From Puccinellia tenuiflora (taxonomy: Eukaryota; Streptophyta; Magnoliopsida; Poales; Poaceae), in NCBI GenBank assembly GCA_012064385.1, contig QRDG01001975.1, positions 1,123,215 through 1,187,214 on the forward strand: a stretch of DNA of 64,000 nucleotides, read 5' to 3'. Position 1 is the stretch's first letter; every line of letters starts with the position of its first letter. The notes below the pieces were generated by a model that saw only the letters and a list, made by a program, of their open reading frames with translations, ran no database searches and was not told the origin of the DNA. The position numbers were made by a program, and so were the translations under genes. Shown here one piece after another: positions 23,082 through 34,577 of this stretch.

Positions 23082-26000
23082 TTACCACCAACATCTCGAT
23101 CTAGTGTGTGTCCCTTTGTTCTTCGTGTGTGTCCCTTTCTTCTGATTGCGCCGCAACCATGGACAGTCTTCATCATTCAACGCGATGGTTGGGTCAGTTT
23201 TCACCGTGAAGGGGGGGAATTTCATGAAAATTATTGTAATCTTCTGACATGTCCGTCTTGTCCTCCACTCCTACGTGTTTCTTTTTCCTGAAAGAACTAT
23301 GTGGCGCTTTGGCTCATCGTATGATGTATTCGCTTGCTTATCTTTTCTTTTTTTCGGTCTGGAAGACATGTCCTTCACATAGAAAACCTGGGCCACGTCA
23401 TTGGCTAGGACGAATGGTTCGGTGTCGTACCCAAGATTTTTGACATCCACCGTAGTCATTCCGTACTTCGGGTCTACATTTACCCCGCCTTCCAGGTTGA
23501 ACCATTTGCACCTGAACAAAGGTACCTTGAAAGAAGGTCCATAGTCAAGTTCCCATATCTGCTCTATGTAACCATAATATGTGTCCTTTTTCCCATTGTT
23601 GTTTGTTGCATCAAAGCGAACACCACTGTTTTGGTTAGTGCTCTTCTTATCTTGGTCGGTCGTGTAAAATGTATTCCCATTTATCTCGTACCCTTGAAAA
23701 GTCAATATAGTCGACGATGGTGCTTTAGCCAACAAGTATAATTGTTCTTCAACAGTGTTGTCATTAATGAGACGTGTTTGCAACCACCCGCTGAAAGTCT
23801 TCATGTGTTCTCTTTCAATCGATTCTCCAGGCTGCTCCGGGCATTTAGAGCGTAAAATATTCATATGTTCCTGGATATACGGAGCCACCAAGATGGAATT
23901 ATGTAGAACTGTGTAGTGTGCTTGATTGAAATAATCCTAGTCCTTACACATTATTGCTTTCTTTCCTAGCGTGCCTATTCCACGCAGTCTCCCCTCATGG
24001 CACGATTGAGGAACACCGATCGGCTTAAGGTCAGAATAAAGTCAACACAAAACTCAATTACCTCCTCTGTTTCATAGCCCTTGGAGATGCTTCCTTCGGG
24101 CCTAGCACGGTTATGAACGTATTTCTTTAAGACTCCCATGAACCTCTCAAAGGGGAACATGTTGTGTAGAAATACAGGACCGAGAACGTTAATCTCTTCG
24201 ACTAGGTGAACTATGAGGTGCGTCATAATATTGAAGAAGGATGGTGGGAACACCAACTCGAAGCTGACAAGACATTGGACCACCTCCCTCTGTAAACCTG
24301 GTAGAGTTAATGGATTGATCACCTTCTGAGAAATTGCATTGAGAAATGCACATAGCTTCACAATGGGTACTCGAACATTTTCCGGTAGAAGCCCCCTCAA
24401 TGCAATCGGAAGTAATTGTGTCATAATCACGTGGCAGTCATGAGACTTTAGGTTCTGGAACTTTTTCTCTGCCATGTTTATTATTCCCTTTATATTCGAC
24501 GAGAAACCAGACGGGACCTTGATACTGCTCAGGACTTAAAAAAAGATCTCCTTCTCTTCTTTGGTAAGAGCGTAGCTGGCAAGACCTTGATACTTATCTG
24601 GATTCAGGTGGTCGTCTCGTTCGTGCATACGTTGGTGGTCCTGTCGTGATTCCGGTGTATCTTTTGTTTTCCCATACACGCCCAAGAAGCTTAGTAGGTT
24701 CACGCACAGATTTTTCGTCACGTGCATCACGTCGATTGCAGAGCGAACCTCCAGTATTTTCCAATAGGGTAGCTCCCAAAATATAGAGCACTTCTTCCAC
24801 ATGGGCACGTGTCCATCAGCGTCATTCGAAACAGATAGACTGCCAGGACCCTTTCCAAAAATTACTTTTAAGTCCTTGACCATGTCATATATAACATCAC
24901 CATTAGGTAATTTAGGATTCGTCCGATGATCTGGCTCACCTTTGAAATGCTTGCCATTCTTTCTTACGGCATGCCCTTTTGTAAGAAATCGCCGATGCCC
25001 CAGGTACACATTCTTGTTTCCCATATGTATACTTTCAGTCTCACCTAAACAGTGCGTGCATGCATTGTATCCCTTGTTTGACTGTCCTGAAATGTTACTA
25101 AGAGCAGGCCAATCATTGATGGTTACAAACAGCAACGCTCGTAGGTCAAATTCCTTTTGTTCGTGCTCATCCCACATAGGTACACCTTCGTCAGGCCACA
25201 ACTATAAAAGTTCTTCAACCAATGGCCTCAGGTACACATCAATGTCGTTGCCCGGTTGCTTCGGGCCTTGGATGAGCACTGGCATCATAATGAACTTCCG
25301 CTTCATGCACAACCAAGGAGGAAGGTTATAAATACACAGAGTCACGGGCCAGGTGCTATGACTGGAGCTCTGCTCCCCGAAAGGATTAAATCCATCTGTA
25401 CTTAGCCCAAATCTTAAGTTCCTTGCGTCAGCTACAAATTCCGGGAACTCCCTGTCGATTTTTCTCCACTGCGACCCATCGGCGGGGTGTCTTAACATCA
25501 GGTCTTTCAAACGGTCTTCTTTGTGCCATCGTAACAACTTTGCATGCTCTTTGTTTTGGAACAAACGTTTCAATCGTGGTATTATAGGAGCATACCACAT
25601 CACCTTGGCAGGAACCCTCTTCCTAGGGCACGGCTCACCCTCAACATCACCAGGGTCATCTCGCCTTATTTTATACCGCAATGCACCGCATACCGGGCAT
25701 GCATTCAAATTCTCGTACTCCTCACCACGGTAGAGGATGCAGTCATTGATGCATGCATGTATCTTCTACACCTCTAATCCTAGAGGGCAGACAACCTTCT
25801 TTGCTTCGTACGTACTGGGGGGTAATACGTTATCCCTTGGAAGCATCTTTTTTATTATTTTCAGCAATTTTTCAAATCCCTTGTCAGATGTACCATTCTC
25901 TGCCTTCCATTGCAGCAATTCCAGCGTGGAACCAAGCTTTTTCTGGCCATCTTCGCAAGTTGGGTACAACAATTTCTTGTGATCCTCTAACATGCTCTCC

Positions 26001-26431
26001 AACTTCAACCTCTCGTTTTCACTTCCGCTGTTTATCTGTGCATCAAGAATGGCCCGACCAAAATCATCATCGTGCTCATCAACAATGGGCTCTTCTTCAG
26101 CTTCGTCTTCCCCCATTGCAGTATCACCGTCTTCGGTGAACGTAGGATAGTTGTCATTATCCTCTTCTTCTTCATTTTCTTCCATTATAACCCCTCTTTC
26201 TCCGTTCTTGGTCCAACAATTATAACCGGACATGAAACCATGCTGCAACAGGTGGACGTGAATGGTTTTTGAGGTAGAGTAATCCTGCGTATTCTTGCAG
26301 ACGCTACATGAACAAGAAATAAAACCATTCGACGGCTTGTTTTTCTCAGCCACCCGGAGAAAATAATGCATGCCATTAATATAGTCGGGAAATCGTCGGT
26401 CACTATACATCCATTGCCGGCTCATCTGCAT
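23082..26431 (-). pseudogene. CACTA transposase (TNP2 type)
   Basis: Domains in order: transposase-associated N-terminal domain (QWMYSDRRFPDYINGMHYFL, with the Cys pattern CSCSVCKN), an acidic linker, the TNP2/Transposase_21 core (about 25790-24540; CPVCGALRYK, LSTDGFNPF, WPALSNISGQ), a DUF4218-like region (24475-24035; LPIALRGLLP, MTHLIVHLVEEI) and a DUF4216-like region (23890-23100; YYGYIEQIWELDYG). It would cut and reinsert the element. Stops: TAG 25766-25768, TAG 25202-25204, TAA 24536-24538, TAG 23937-23939. Frameshifts lie near 24030, 23274 and 23213. No introns are needed to join the blocks. Clearly dead as it stands. Confidence 0.88.
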
Positions 26432-26582
26432 TATATAAATATATCAAAAACTATTGCACTACATCAAGAGTATATAATAGTGACCAAATTAATTAATACA
26501 AGTTCATCACATTAAGACCAAAGTAAAGTAATTGTAATGCATAGTCCTCATAAAACATACATTAATTGAAACTAACATACAA

Positions 26583-27067
26583 CTATCTAAATAATTTAAA
26601 TCCAACACCAAATGCGATCAAAATCGCAACTAAGGTAACTACTGAACTAACAACATAATGGTACCAAGCCTCCTGACTAATGGCATATTTTCTAATCTTT
26701 TTAATCTTCAAGCGCATTGCATCCATCTTGATCTCGTGAGCATCGACGACATCGGCAAGCTTGAACTCGTGTTCATCGATGATGTCGGCAAGCTTGAACT
26801 CCAATTTCATCTTCTCTTCTAGGCATTGGAGACGAAGATCTTCACTTCTTTTCAATTTTGATTTCAAATCATTGTTTTCTTTTACAAAAAACTCGACAAT
26901 AGGGTCGGTTGGAATTTCTGGTTCAACTACCTCCTAGATAAAAATGTCTATGTCAAGTTGGTAGGTATAGTTGTTATAAACACGAAATGAAACAAATAGT
27001 TATGAAAATATACCACATCCGAATCATAGACCGGACGAGGGCCGACGGGGGCAGATATCAAAACCAT
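26583..27067 (-). CDS. Small CACTA protein: coiled coil plus C-terminal membrane helix
   Basis: Two exons with a GT-AG intron: 27014-27067 (starts MVLISAPVGPRPVYDSDV) and 26583-26933, phase 0, giving 134 residues. The centre is a Lys/Glu-rich coiled coil with two near-repeats (FKLADIIDEHE, FKLADVVDAHE). The last ~20 residues before a short basic tail form a hydrophobic helix (VVSSVVTLVAILIAFGVGF). It lies just upstream of transposase on the same strand. No stop or frameshift is seen. I recall similar small ORFs in other grass CACTA elements; no function is known to me. The start is the first ATG giving a clean splice; an upstream exon is possible. Confidence 0.6.
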
Positions 27068-27556
27068 GACACTATACAGATAAACAAACATAAGAAAATT
27101 ATACAAGAAATAAATATGCTTTTAAATCATACAAGTAATTTTTCTTAAAATAAAAGATAAAGAAAAAAGGCTCACCGAGGTGGTGCCGGTGACGGGATGA
27201 CGCGGGCTATCGACGGCGGTGAGGACGGAACGACACTAAAATCCACAAATAATAAGTTAATTCGAGCTCAAAATGCATATAAAAAATAAAACTCTCTAGC
27301 TAGGCATTTCATCAAACACCTTGCTTGCACTACAAACCATAAAATGAGCTAAACTAGCAATGAAATGAGCTAAAGTTGCAATTTCGGAGGAAACGATGAT
27401 GTTGCTAACCCTTGAATATATGGGGTGCCTTCAATCCTCACAAATGGTGAAAAAAATGGGGATTAACTTGAGTGATGGAGAGGAAATGGAGAAGAAAATG
27501 TTGATGAACTCAAGCTAAAAATGGTGGTGGAGCTCGGGTGGAATATGATATAGGCA

Positions 27557-27815
27557 GGGAAGAGCCTTTGGTCCCGGTTCGTGGCTGGAACCGGGACCAA
27601 AGGGTGCCTACAAGGGGTCCCACGGCTGTTGCCGCATGTGCAGACCCTTTGGTCCCGGTTCCAGCCACGAACCGGGACCAAAGGTCCAAATAGAACCGGG
27701 ACCAAAGGTCCCCGGCGCCCCGGCCGATGGAACCGGAACCAATGCCCCCTTTGGTCCCGGTTCTTTATTGATCCGGGACAAAAGGGCAAAACGGAAGCCC
27801 TATTTTCTACTAGTG
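27557..27815. repeat. CACTA right terminal and subterminal repeats
   Basis: Three hairpins of TTTGGTCCCGG...CCGGGACCAAAG (27566-27602, 27648-27684, 27750-27782) and a single half-unit precede the terminus ending in CTACTAGTG. Confidence 0.85.
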
Positions 27816-28268
27816 CCCCGATATGATAGATACCTCCTAAATCATGAAAAACACGTGTGGGTGTAGCTACACCCGGGTGTAGTATGAATATGTCCCCCGG
27901 GTGTAGCTACATCCACGTATGTTTCTCATGATTTAGAAGGTATCTATCATACCGGAGAGTACGTACATGTAGTACGTAGTATATATGATTATTCAGGAGA
28001 TATATATACTACTTTATAGGTAGCATGTACAATTTTTTCACATAATCCGTTTTTACGTACAAATATGACGGTATTTTTAATATAGTGCAAACTACATACC
28101 CACTTGCAATTTTTTCCATATAAGTTGGTATGAAGTATCTTAGATATAATATATGAACATACTCAAACCGATAAAGTATCACAAATACTTCCGTATAGCA
28201 GTATTTAGATATGGATGTAGCTACACCCGGAAGTAGGAAGCATTTTCCCCGAAAAGTCCATTTGGAGG

Positions 28269-28288
28269 CCGAGCTACATGTAGCTCGG
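28269..28288. repeat. Palindrome CCGAGCTACATGTAGCTCGG, copy 1
   Basis: A perfect 20-bp palindrome, preceded by TTTGGAGG and followed by TATCTCCACC. Its flanks match, in inverted orientation, those of copy 3 at 30542-30561, so the two may be terminal repeats of one ~2.3-kb element. Confidence 0.7.
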
Positions 28289-29112
28289 TATCTCCACCAT
28301 CTTTCTTCGTTCGCGATCTGTGCCACAGTAGCTCATCGACATCGTATTCATTGTATGCAGTCAAAACGTTCACCGTACATGAGGCCGTATTTGCATGGGA
28401 CATGTTCGCTCGTCCCCGTGCTGGCCCAGGTCGATGTGACCGTTAGCATGACCAAGCCCATGTAATCATGCGCCGGACTACCGTTGGACCTGGGCCACTC
28501 GTATCGTTGTTTTGGCCTGCCCTTTTTTACTGTTGGCCTGTGCTACGATCGTCTACTTAAGCTACTGACAGGATCCTCCGTCTAATTTAGCCTCCTCTTC
28601 CCGCTCGTTGGTGAAGGAGCATTTTGAGCTCATTTTTGTCTTACACTCTAATTGCAGTGGGTTATCACCCAAATTCATTTTTTTGTGTTTCTACCGGAGT
28701 CAGTGAACCATTTCTTGCATACACACGGTGGACGTTGAGGCTGCTCTTTGCGTACCTAACATCAAATCACGTTTCCCAAGAGTACAAGTTGTAGATCGTA
28801 TGCCTCCTTAAAGGTATGAAACGAGGTACCAACAGTGGGATTCTGATTTGTGATTTGTATAATCCCTGATCGATAGAAGCCTCTAGTGTTCTTCTCCCTT
28901 TCCTGAGCAGTCCTGCCTATCCGGACTCTGCATGTGATTCAGATATCACTATTAGTATCCTTTGGTTAACTTACCTGAAACAAGAAAACATTTGCATGGA
29001 AATTTCAAACCGTCTGCTACAGAACTTTTATCACAAACAAATTTCGTTTTCCACAAATGTCGTAGTCAGAGCCTAACTTACAGTACTCAATTACCGTGCA
29101 TCCATTGGCAAC
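28289..29112. other. No gene seen
   Basis: Moderately AT-rich unique-looking sequence between two small repeats. Only short chance frames. Confidence 0.5.
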
Positions 29113-29493
29113 TTTTATGTAGCTTGGTTTTCAAAAAAAAAATTGAATCCGCAAATTTGACTTCAAAAAATTCTGAAAAAAATCATGGTTGTAGATAATA
29201 TTATGATCCACCACTGTGAAAATTTTCATTCACAAAATCGTTGTATTCTGATCTAGGCAAAAAAAAGAAATATGCAGATTTGAATCGGTGAACAGTGTGC
29301 AATCTCAAAATTTTGAAATCTTGCCAGATTTCTTTTTTGAGAGCCCAGATCAGAAGACAACGAGTTTGTGAATGAAAATTTTCACAGCGGTGGATCACAA
29401 TATACAACCATGATTTTTTTCAGATTTTTTTGAAGTCAAAATTTACAGATTCAATTTTTTTTAGAAAACGAGCTACATGTAGCTCGGCCTCCG
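29113..29493. mobile_element. Foldback MITE ending in the ACATGT palindrome
   Basis: Two inverted arms of about 180 bp: the left arm has AAATTGAATCCGCAAATTTGA, AAAAAATCATGGTTGTA and GTGAAAATTTTCATTCACAA, and the right arm has their complements. The right end carries CGAGCTACATGTAGCTCG (29469-29486) followed by GCCTCC. The left end has only a degenerate ATGTAGCTTGG. Confidence 0.75.
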
Positions 29494-30541
29494 TTTTGAC
29501 TTTCCACAGATAATGGTCATACTAGATTCGATGAAACTGCAGCGCATTTTAAGTACAACAAACAACATCACAACTAAAACGAGTTGAATTAGATGTATTC
29601 TTTTGTCACCGGCATGAACAATCAGGACTATTATTCAGCCAACTAATTTTATTTTCGCCACCACTGTGGCACAACAGAAACATTGTACCTCAGTTTTATA
29701 GATAAATAATCATGCATAATTTCGTGAACGGAAACTTAACAGGTTTAGCACAATGTACAAATCCTCGGCACTCGATAAAATGAATTAATATTCAGGGAAC
29801 GTGTTCCCATCCGACAACAACATTACTTGCCTTGTAAGATCTATATGTTCATGGCCAAAACACACAAAAAAAATACACTACGGCATTTTTGACAATGATA
29901 GGAATAAAGCAGTCATCAAATTTCCATTATGTAGTTAGCTGGTCACCAGTACAAGTAAGAGCGTAAGGGGATTTACCGACGGGTCCACCCAGGCACCCAT
30001 GACCTCCATGAGCAGTAGCTGGCTTTGCTGCCGCAGCAATCGCCTGCGCACCTATGTGGTACAGCCTGCATTGAAACACGACCAAAATCATATATCAGTT
30101 GAATCCCTAGATCTAATCTACCTTACTAATTAAATCTCGAATTTACCTGCAAATCAATACCTTGAGTGGACGTTCTCGAAGAAAACCTGCAGCCCATCAT
30201 TTAGCTCGCCCATATGGTAGCTGGTATCGGCAGTGCCTTTTTCGCCGGAGACGGGGAAGAGAGACTATCCTGTCGCTCCCCAACCGCTTCTGTATCGAGC
30301 GGCAACACACTCGCGTTGTTACCCCCGCTCAGAATCGAAGCAGTTAGCGAGGCAGAATCAGTGCCGCTTTCCAAAACATGTGCCAGCCCATCATGGGAAA
30401 CAATCAATGGCCCCTGTACTCGCGAAGCCGTATGCAATTCCAATACCTTGGCTCATCAACTTTAACCGACAATAACTCCAGGTATTTGGTTTCAGACTTG
30501 ACGCGATGCGCTTTCCAACCAGCAAACGGACGGTGTGGATA
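29494..30541 (-). other. Possible minus-strand gene remnant, unidentified
   Basis: An 80-codon minus-strand frame (30443-30201) and a further minus-strand block near 30060-29960 (GAQAIAAAAKPATAHGGHG) with a plausible acceptor have coding-like composition. No family is recognised. They lie between the outer pair of ACATGT palindromes. Confidence 0.25.
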
Positions 30542-30561
30542 CCGGGCTACATGTAGCCCGG
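30542..30561. repeat. Palindrome CCGGGCTACATGTAGCCCGG, copy 3
   Basis: Differs from copy 1 by a compensated pair of changes that keep the palindrome perfect. Flanked by GGTGTGGATA on the left and CCTCCATAT on the right. Confidence 0.7.
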
Positions 30562-30589
30562 CCTCCATATCGCTGCTCTCGCATTTTCC

Positions 30590-31369
30590 CTATATATATA
30601 GAGAGAGAGCAGCACGAGCAGAAGCATGTGCCGCTTTATTCGCCTCTCTTTTTACAAAACATAAAGAAAAACCCTGAAAGTTTGAGACTAAAGACTTCAT
30701 CTCTGTAACCAACTCGGAGCAAGATGAGCGTTGCTCCTTTTCACTCTTCCATGCCGACACAAGTGTCTGACAGTCCGTCTCCATTTTGATATGAGACCAG
30801 CCCTTCGAGCAAGCCATAAGGATTGCAACTCAACATGCAAACATTTCAGCCGTGAAAGGATCAGAAACGTATGTGTACCTTCGGCTTTCCGCAGAAACAA
30901 ACTCGCCATCCGCATTTCTGACTATAATTCCTGCACCTGCAGTTGCATTCACAGCACAGATAGCACCATCAGTGTTTATCTTCAGCCAGCCAGCTGCTGG
31001 TCTTGTCCATTTCGGAGCAATACTCTCCGATAACGCAGAATCAGTCCCCGGAAATTCCAGTGATTTTATAAATTCATCTACTAAATCCATGGATTTTTTA
31101 GGCTGATACTTCTCTTCTCCATGGTTGAATTTGTTCCGGCTTCCCCAAATTGCCCACATAACCGAAACTGCTACAGCCGCATCATACTTTTGAATCAGTG
31201 ATGCATCAAGTATATCTCTAGTCCATCTTACATGATTCAGTTTTGGCAATTTCACTTCAAAATACTCATGAGCCGCAGCCCAAAAAAGTTTTGCATGCTC
31301 ACATATCCAAAAAAAAAACTCACAAAAAAAATGCTGGCTACTCATAAGAAAATAAAAAACATGTTCCAA
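30590..31369 (-). pseudogene. LINE 3' fragment with RNase H domain
   Basis: The frame encodes a short linker (WAIWGSRNKFNHGEE, typical just after the reverse transcriptase/zf-RVT region of plant LINEs) and then an RVT_3-type RNase H: WLKINTDGAI, GAGIIVRNADGEF, TAEMFAC and METDCQTLV. One in-frame TGA occurs near 30830 (Cys-stop-Val) and may be an Arg CGA changed to TGA. The reverse transcriptase is absent, so the copy is truncated on both sides. Confidence 0.75.
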
Positions 31370-31383
31370 CTAACTCAACTAAA

Positions 31384-31517
31384 TATACCCACTAGGACAA
31401 TACAATGAAAAATATCAAAGTGTCCACAAAAAAAAATGTTACTACTCATGTATACCCACTAGGACAATACAATAAATATATCAAAGTGGCCACAAAAAAA
31501 ATGTTTACTACTCATGT
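31384..31517 (+). repeat. ~67-bp direct repeat, two copies
   Basis: ATACCCACTAGGACAATACA followed by an A-rich tract and ACTACTCATGT occurs twice in tandem with a few differences. Confidence 0.75.
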
Positions 31518-32012
31518 CGCACCACAAAAAAAAATCAAATTTGAATATTTCAAAACTCTAATTACCTTTCAAAATTTGTCCATTTCATCCAGCAGAAAGA
31601 ATATGCATAACATATCCGAACGATCGAAAAAAATAAATACTACCTACTTATGGCAACAAAACAAACATGTCTTCAAATTCCAATTTGGTCAACATTTCAC
31701 GAATATCCAAATGCACTTCTTCTAAACATTATTAAAAAAATCATATCTTTTAATTGTGGATTTGATTTAAATTAAACTTCAAAAAAATATGAAATAAAAA
31801 ATGTTTCCTATAATTATTCACCTAAAATAACCATGTGCTACAAATTCAAAAAAATTCCCAAATTTCCACACTTTCCAAAAAAAAATATTTCTAATTTTGA
31901 ATTTTACCACACGCCCCATATGACCAAATTCCAAATTCGGAAAAAAATTCAAAAAATTCAACGGCTTCCAAATTTGAGCATTTGAAAGCCAACAAAAAAA
32001 TACGAAAAGCTT
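31518..32012. other. AT-rich repeat-like DNA, no gene
   Basis: Rich in AAATTCAAAAAATT-type words. It ends with AGCTT directly before element A, the expected left half of that element's target duplication. Confidence 0.5.
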
Positions 32013-34523
32013 TGAAAGTGCATGGTTGATCCCATGCATGGTTTTGGTAATTAATGACAATCTCTATGGACTAATATTTGCATTGAGCTATATTTGTAGG
32101 TGTCCATTTGCTTGCTTGTCTCCATTTGTTGGAGTCAAGGTCTCGCTTGTTCTCCATGTGTTGGAGTCAAGGTTTAGGGAAGAAGATCATTTGTTGATCA
32201 AGGCCAAGGTGTTCGTCATCGAGAGAAAGGCCAAGTGAAGATATACCGAAGGAGTGCTTTCCCCATCTTGGTGTATGGGGGAGCGTCATGTGAATCTTCA
32301 CCAAGCAAGGCGCAATCAAGAAAGGTGGTTTGCCTTGAGGAGATGAAGATCGTCTTCATCGACCTCAAGTGGTTTAAGCGCAAGGCAAAGGTATGATCTT
32401 GATAGGGTTTCTATTTTACCGGTCTCATTATGTTTAGTGAGAGACCGGGTTATAGGATAGATAGCCGTACTATCAAGAGGGGCTCTCGACCGAGTATCGT
32501 GATCGTATCGTTCGTGGAGAGCTCAAACCTTTGCATCCATGCAATCATCTTTATTGGTTCTTATTTGGCTTTTATCCATGTGAGAATTTAGAGCTTGTGT
32601 TCATCTCCATACCAAGCTCTAGTTCATCAAAAACGGATCTCGTGAATATCTTCTTGTGTTTTTGATATCGGAGGTTTTACCGGTTTGTCTCTTCTACGAG
32701 AGGTCAAACTCTCTCCTTATGATTTCCTCCTCACATGATAGACTATGATGTGTATATGCATGATCTTGTAGGGCTTGTGATTATCTTCGAAACAAGCCCA
32801 AGATCATTGAAAACGGAGTCTTGATGAAAAGCTTGTGCGTTTTCGGTGTTGGAGATTTTGCCGGTTCATCCGCTTGGAAAGGTCTCACCCTTTCATCCCT
32901 CTGCACAATCTCCTTTGCTTGTTTTCATATTTTCAGTTTTTGTAGTGTAAGCTCTTGTCGTCCTCTTTCCAACAAAATTGGATTCACTCGATTCGGAGCT
33001 TCCACGCAAAAGTTATTGAGTTTCAGGCTTCTGCAGTTTTTATCTCTGTCTGGCGGTAGTACCGCTGTGGCAGCGGTAGTACCGCTCCTCCTGGAGTGGA
33101 ACTACTAATGCTCAACGGCTACTACCCCTGGCGGTAGTACCGCGGCAGTACCGTTGTCTTCAGGCAGCGGTACTACCGCTGGTGGTACCGCCCGAGGTAC
33201 CGCTAGACCCTTTTTGTGTACTGCCTATCCCTCCGGTACCTTGGCGGTAGCTACCACGTTCTACCGCTGTGACCCTTAGATTTGAATCGAAGGGGTCCGG
33301 CGGTAGTACCGGCCGCCCACCAGGTAGTACCGCTCGCCTGGAGTGCAGCTGGTACCTCTCTGAGGTACCGTAGCAGCTGGGTGTTGTGGTACCCGGGGTA
33401 CCGCCCGGATATCATCGGCGGTAGTACCGCTACTCCAGCGGTAGTACCGCTATGTGCAATTTCTGCACATAATGGCTAGTTTTTGGGGGAGGCTATAAAT
33501 AGCCCCCTTCTTCCCCCAAGGGCTGGTTGCACGTTTTTTGCTCACATTGTTTCTCTCTCCTCCATTGTTGCTAATCTTGTGAGCTTGATTCCTCTCCATC
33601 CCTCCAATGATTCTTGCCCAAACTTAGGGATTCAAGAGAGGAGATCTAGATCTACCATTCCACCAATCAAAATCCCCTCTAAGTGAGGGAAACTTGTGGA
33701 TCTAGATTTTGGGGTTGCTTTGTGTTCATCCCCTTTGTTCTTCCTCTCTTATTCCCTCCATAGCATTAGTTGCTTTGGTTGGAATTTGGGAGTGAAGGAT
33801 TTGAGCACTTTGTGTGCTCTTGCCTTTTGCATTTGTTGCATAGGGTTGCTCCCTCCACGGTGATACGTGAAGATCGACGTTGAAGAGCTTGTTACTCTTG
33901 GGTGCATTGTGTTCCCAAGAGCTTGTTGCCTCTTGGGTGCATTGTGTACCCTAGACGGTTGGAGGTGCCGCGAAGACTTCGAGTTGTGAAGCTTCGGCAC
34001 GAGTTTGGGAGCCCCCAATTGAGTTGTGGGTGTGTGCCCCAAGAAGAAGTTGTAAAGGGCTCCGGAATCCGCCCGAAGGATTCCGATAGTGGAAGGTGAA
34101 CCAATCCCTTGGGAGAGGTTCATCGGAGAATAGGGTGAGGCCTTTGTGGCATCTTGAGTAGGCCTCTTGTGGCGAGCTCACACCCCTCCAACGAGACGTA
34201 CTCCCTTAACAAGGAGGAACTCGGGAATACATCCTCGTCTCCGCGTGCCTCGGTTATTTCTATACCCGAGCTTTACTTATGCAATTTACATTGTGATAGC
34301 CTTCGTGCTTGAAGTTCATATCTTGCTATCACCTTGTTGCTTGAATTGCTTAGCATAAGTTGTTGGTGCACTTTAGGTAAACCTAGAATTTAGGTTGTTG
34401 GTTTGTTAATTTAAACACCTAGTTTTATTCCGCAATTATCAAGCCCCTAAATAGAAAAAGTTTTAATCGCCTATTCACCCCCCCCCCCCTCTAGGCGACA
34501 TCTCGGGCATAGTTGTTCTTTCA
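32013..34523 (+). repeat. 5' LTR of element A (2,511 bp)
   Basis: Starts TGAAAGTGCATGG and ends TGTTCTTTCA. A cluster of GCGGTAGTACCGC palindromes (33050-33455) lies just upstream of the TATA box GGCTATAAATAGCC (33492-33505). Confidence 0.9.
33050..33455. promoter_or_regulatory. Array of GCGGTAGTACCGC palindromes in LTR A
   Basis: At least seven full or half copies of the 13-bp palindrome and close variants (GGTACCGCC, GTAGTACCGG) in 400 bp, ending about 40 bp before the TATA box. The position suggests an enhancer-like role; this is inference. Confidence 0.6.
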
Positions 34524-34525
34524 AT

Positions 34526-34537
34526 TGGTATCAGAGC
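34526..34537 (+). promoter_or_regulatory. Primer-binding site of element A
   Basis: TGGTATCAGAGC, two bases after the LTR end, is complementary to the 3' end of plant initiator Met-tRNA. Confidence 0.85.
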
Positions 34538-34577
34538 CTCGTCTCTCTTGTTTGGCTTTACCGCCTAGAGAGTAAAG

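Larger units (their letters stand above)
16776..27815 (-). mobile_element. Complete CACTA (En/Spm) DNA transposon
   Basis: Terminal inverted repeats are CACTACTAGAAAAAAGGCC at 16776 and its counterpart TATTTTCTACTAGTG ending at 27815. The target duplication is CCC (16773-16775 and 27816-27818). Subterminal hairpin repeats of the TTTGGTCCCGG...CCGGGACCAAAG type lie near both ends. All genes read on the minus strand, from the right end: a small coiled-coil/TM gene, a TNP2-like transposase, then a Ulp1-like protease gene near the left end. This layout matches large Triticeae CACTA families. It is probably immobile because transposase is broken, though its ends look usable by an enzyme supplied in trans. 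Confidence 0.92.
16503..28228. mobile_element. Foldback (long-palindrome) element split by a CACTA
   Basis: The left arm is 16503-16775 plus 27819-27876 and the right arm is 27895-28228. When the CACTA and one CCC are removed, the arms (331 and 334 bp) are inverted copies with a loop of about 18 bp. Both outer ends carry GGGTGTAGCTA. The arms match across the insertion point (left ACTCCC|CGATATGATAG against the complement of the right arm at 27945-27965). No coding capacity. Such structures are non-autonomous MITE or foldback elements; the superfamily is unknown. Confidence 0.85.

Noticed and set aside
33749..34181. Minus-strand frames in the LTRs of element A (also 41950-42382 and plus-strand 50221-50675)
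   Set aside because: They are the same LTR sequence in each copy, with frames changing between copies; they are non-coding LTR DNA.
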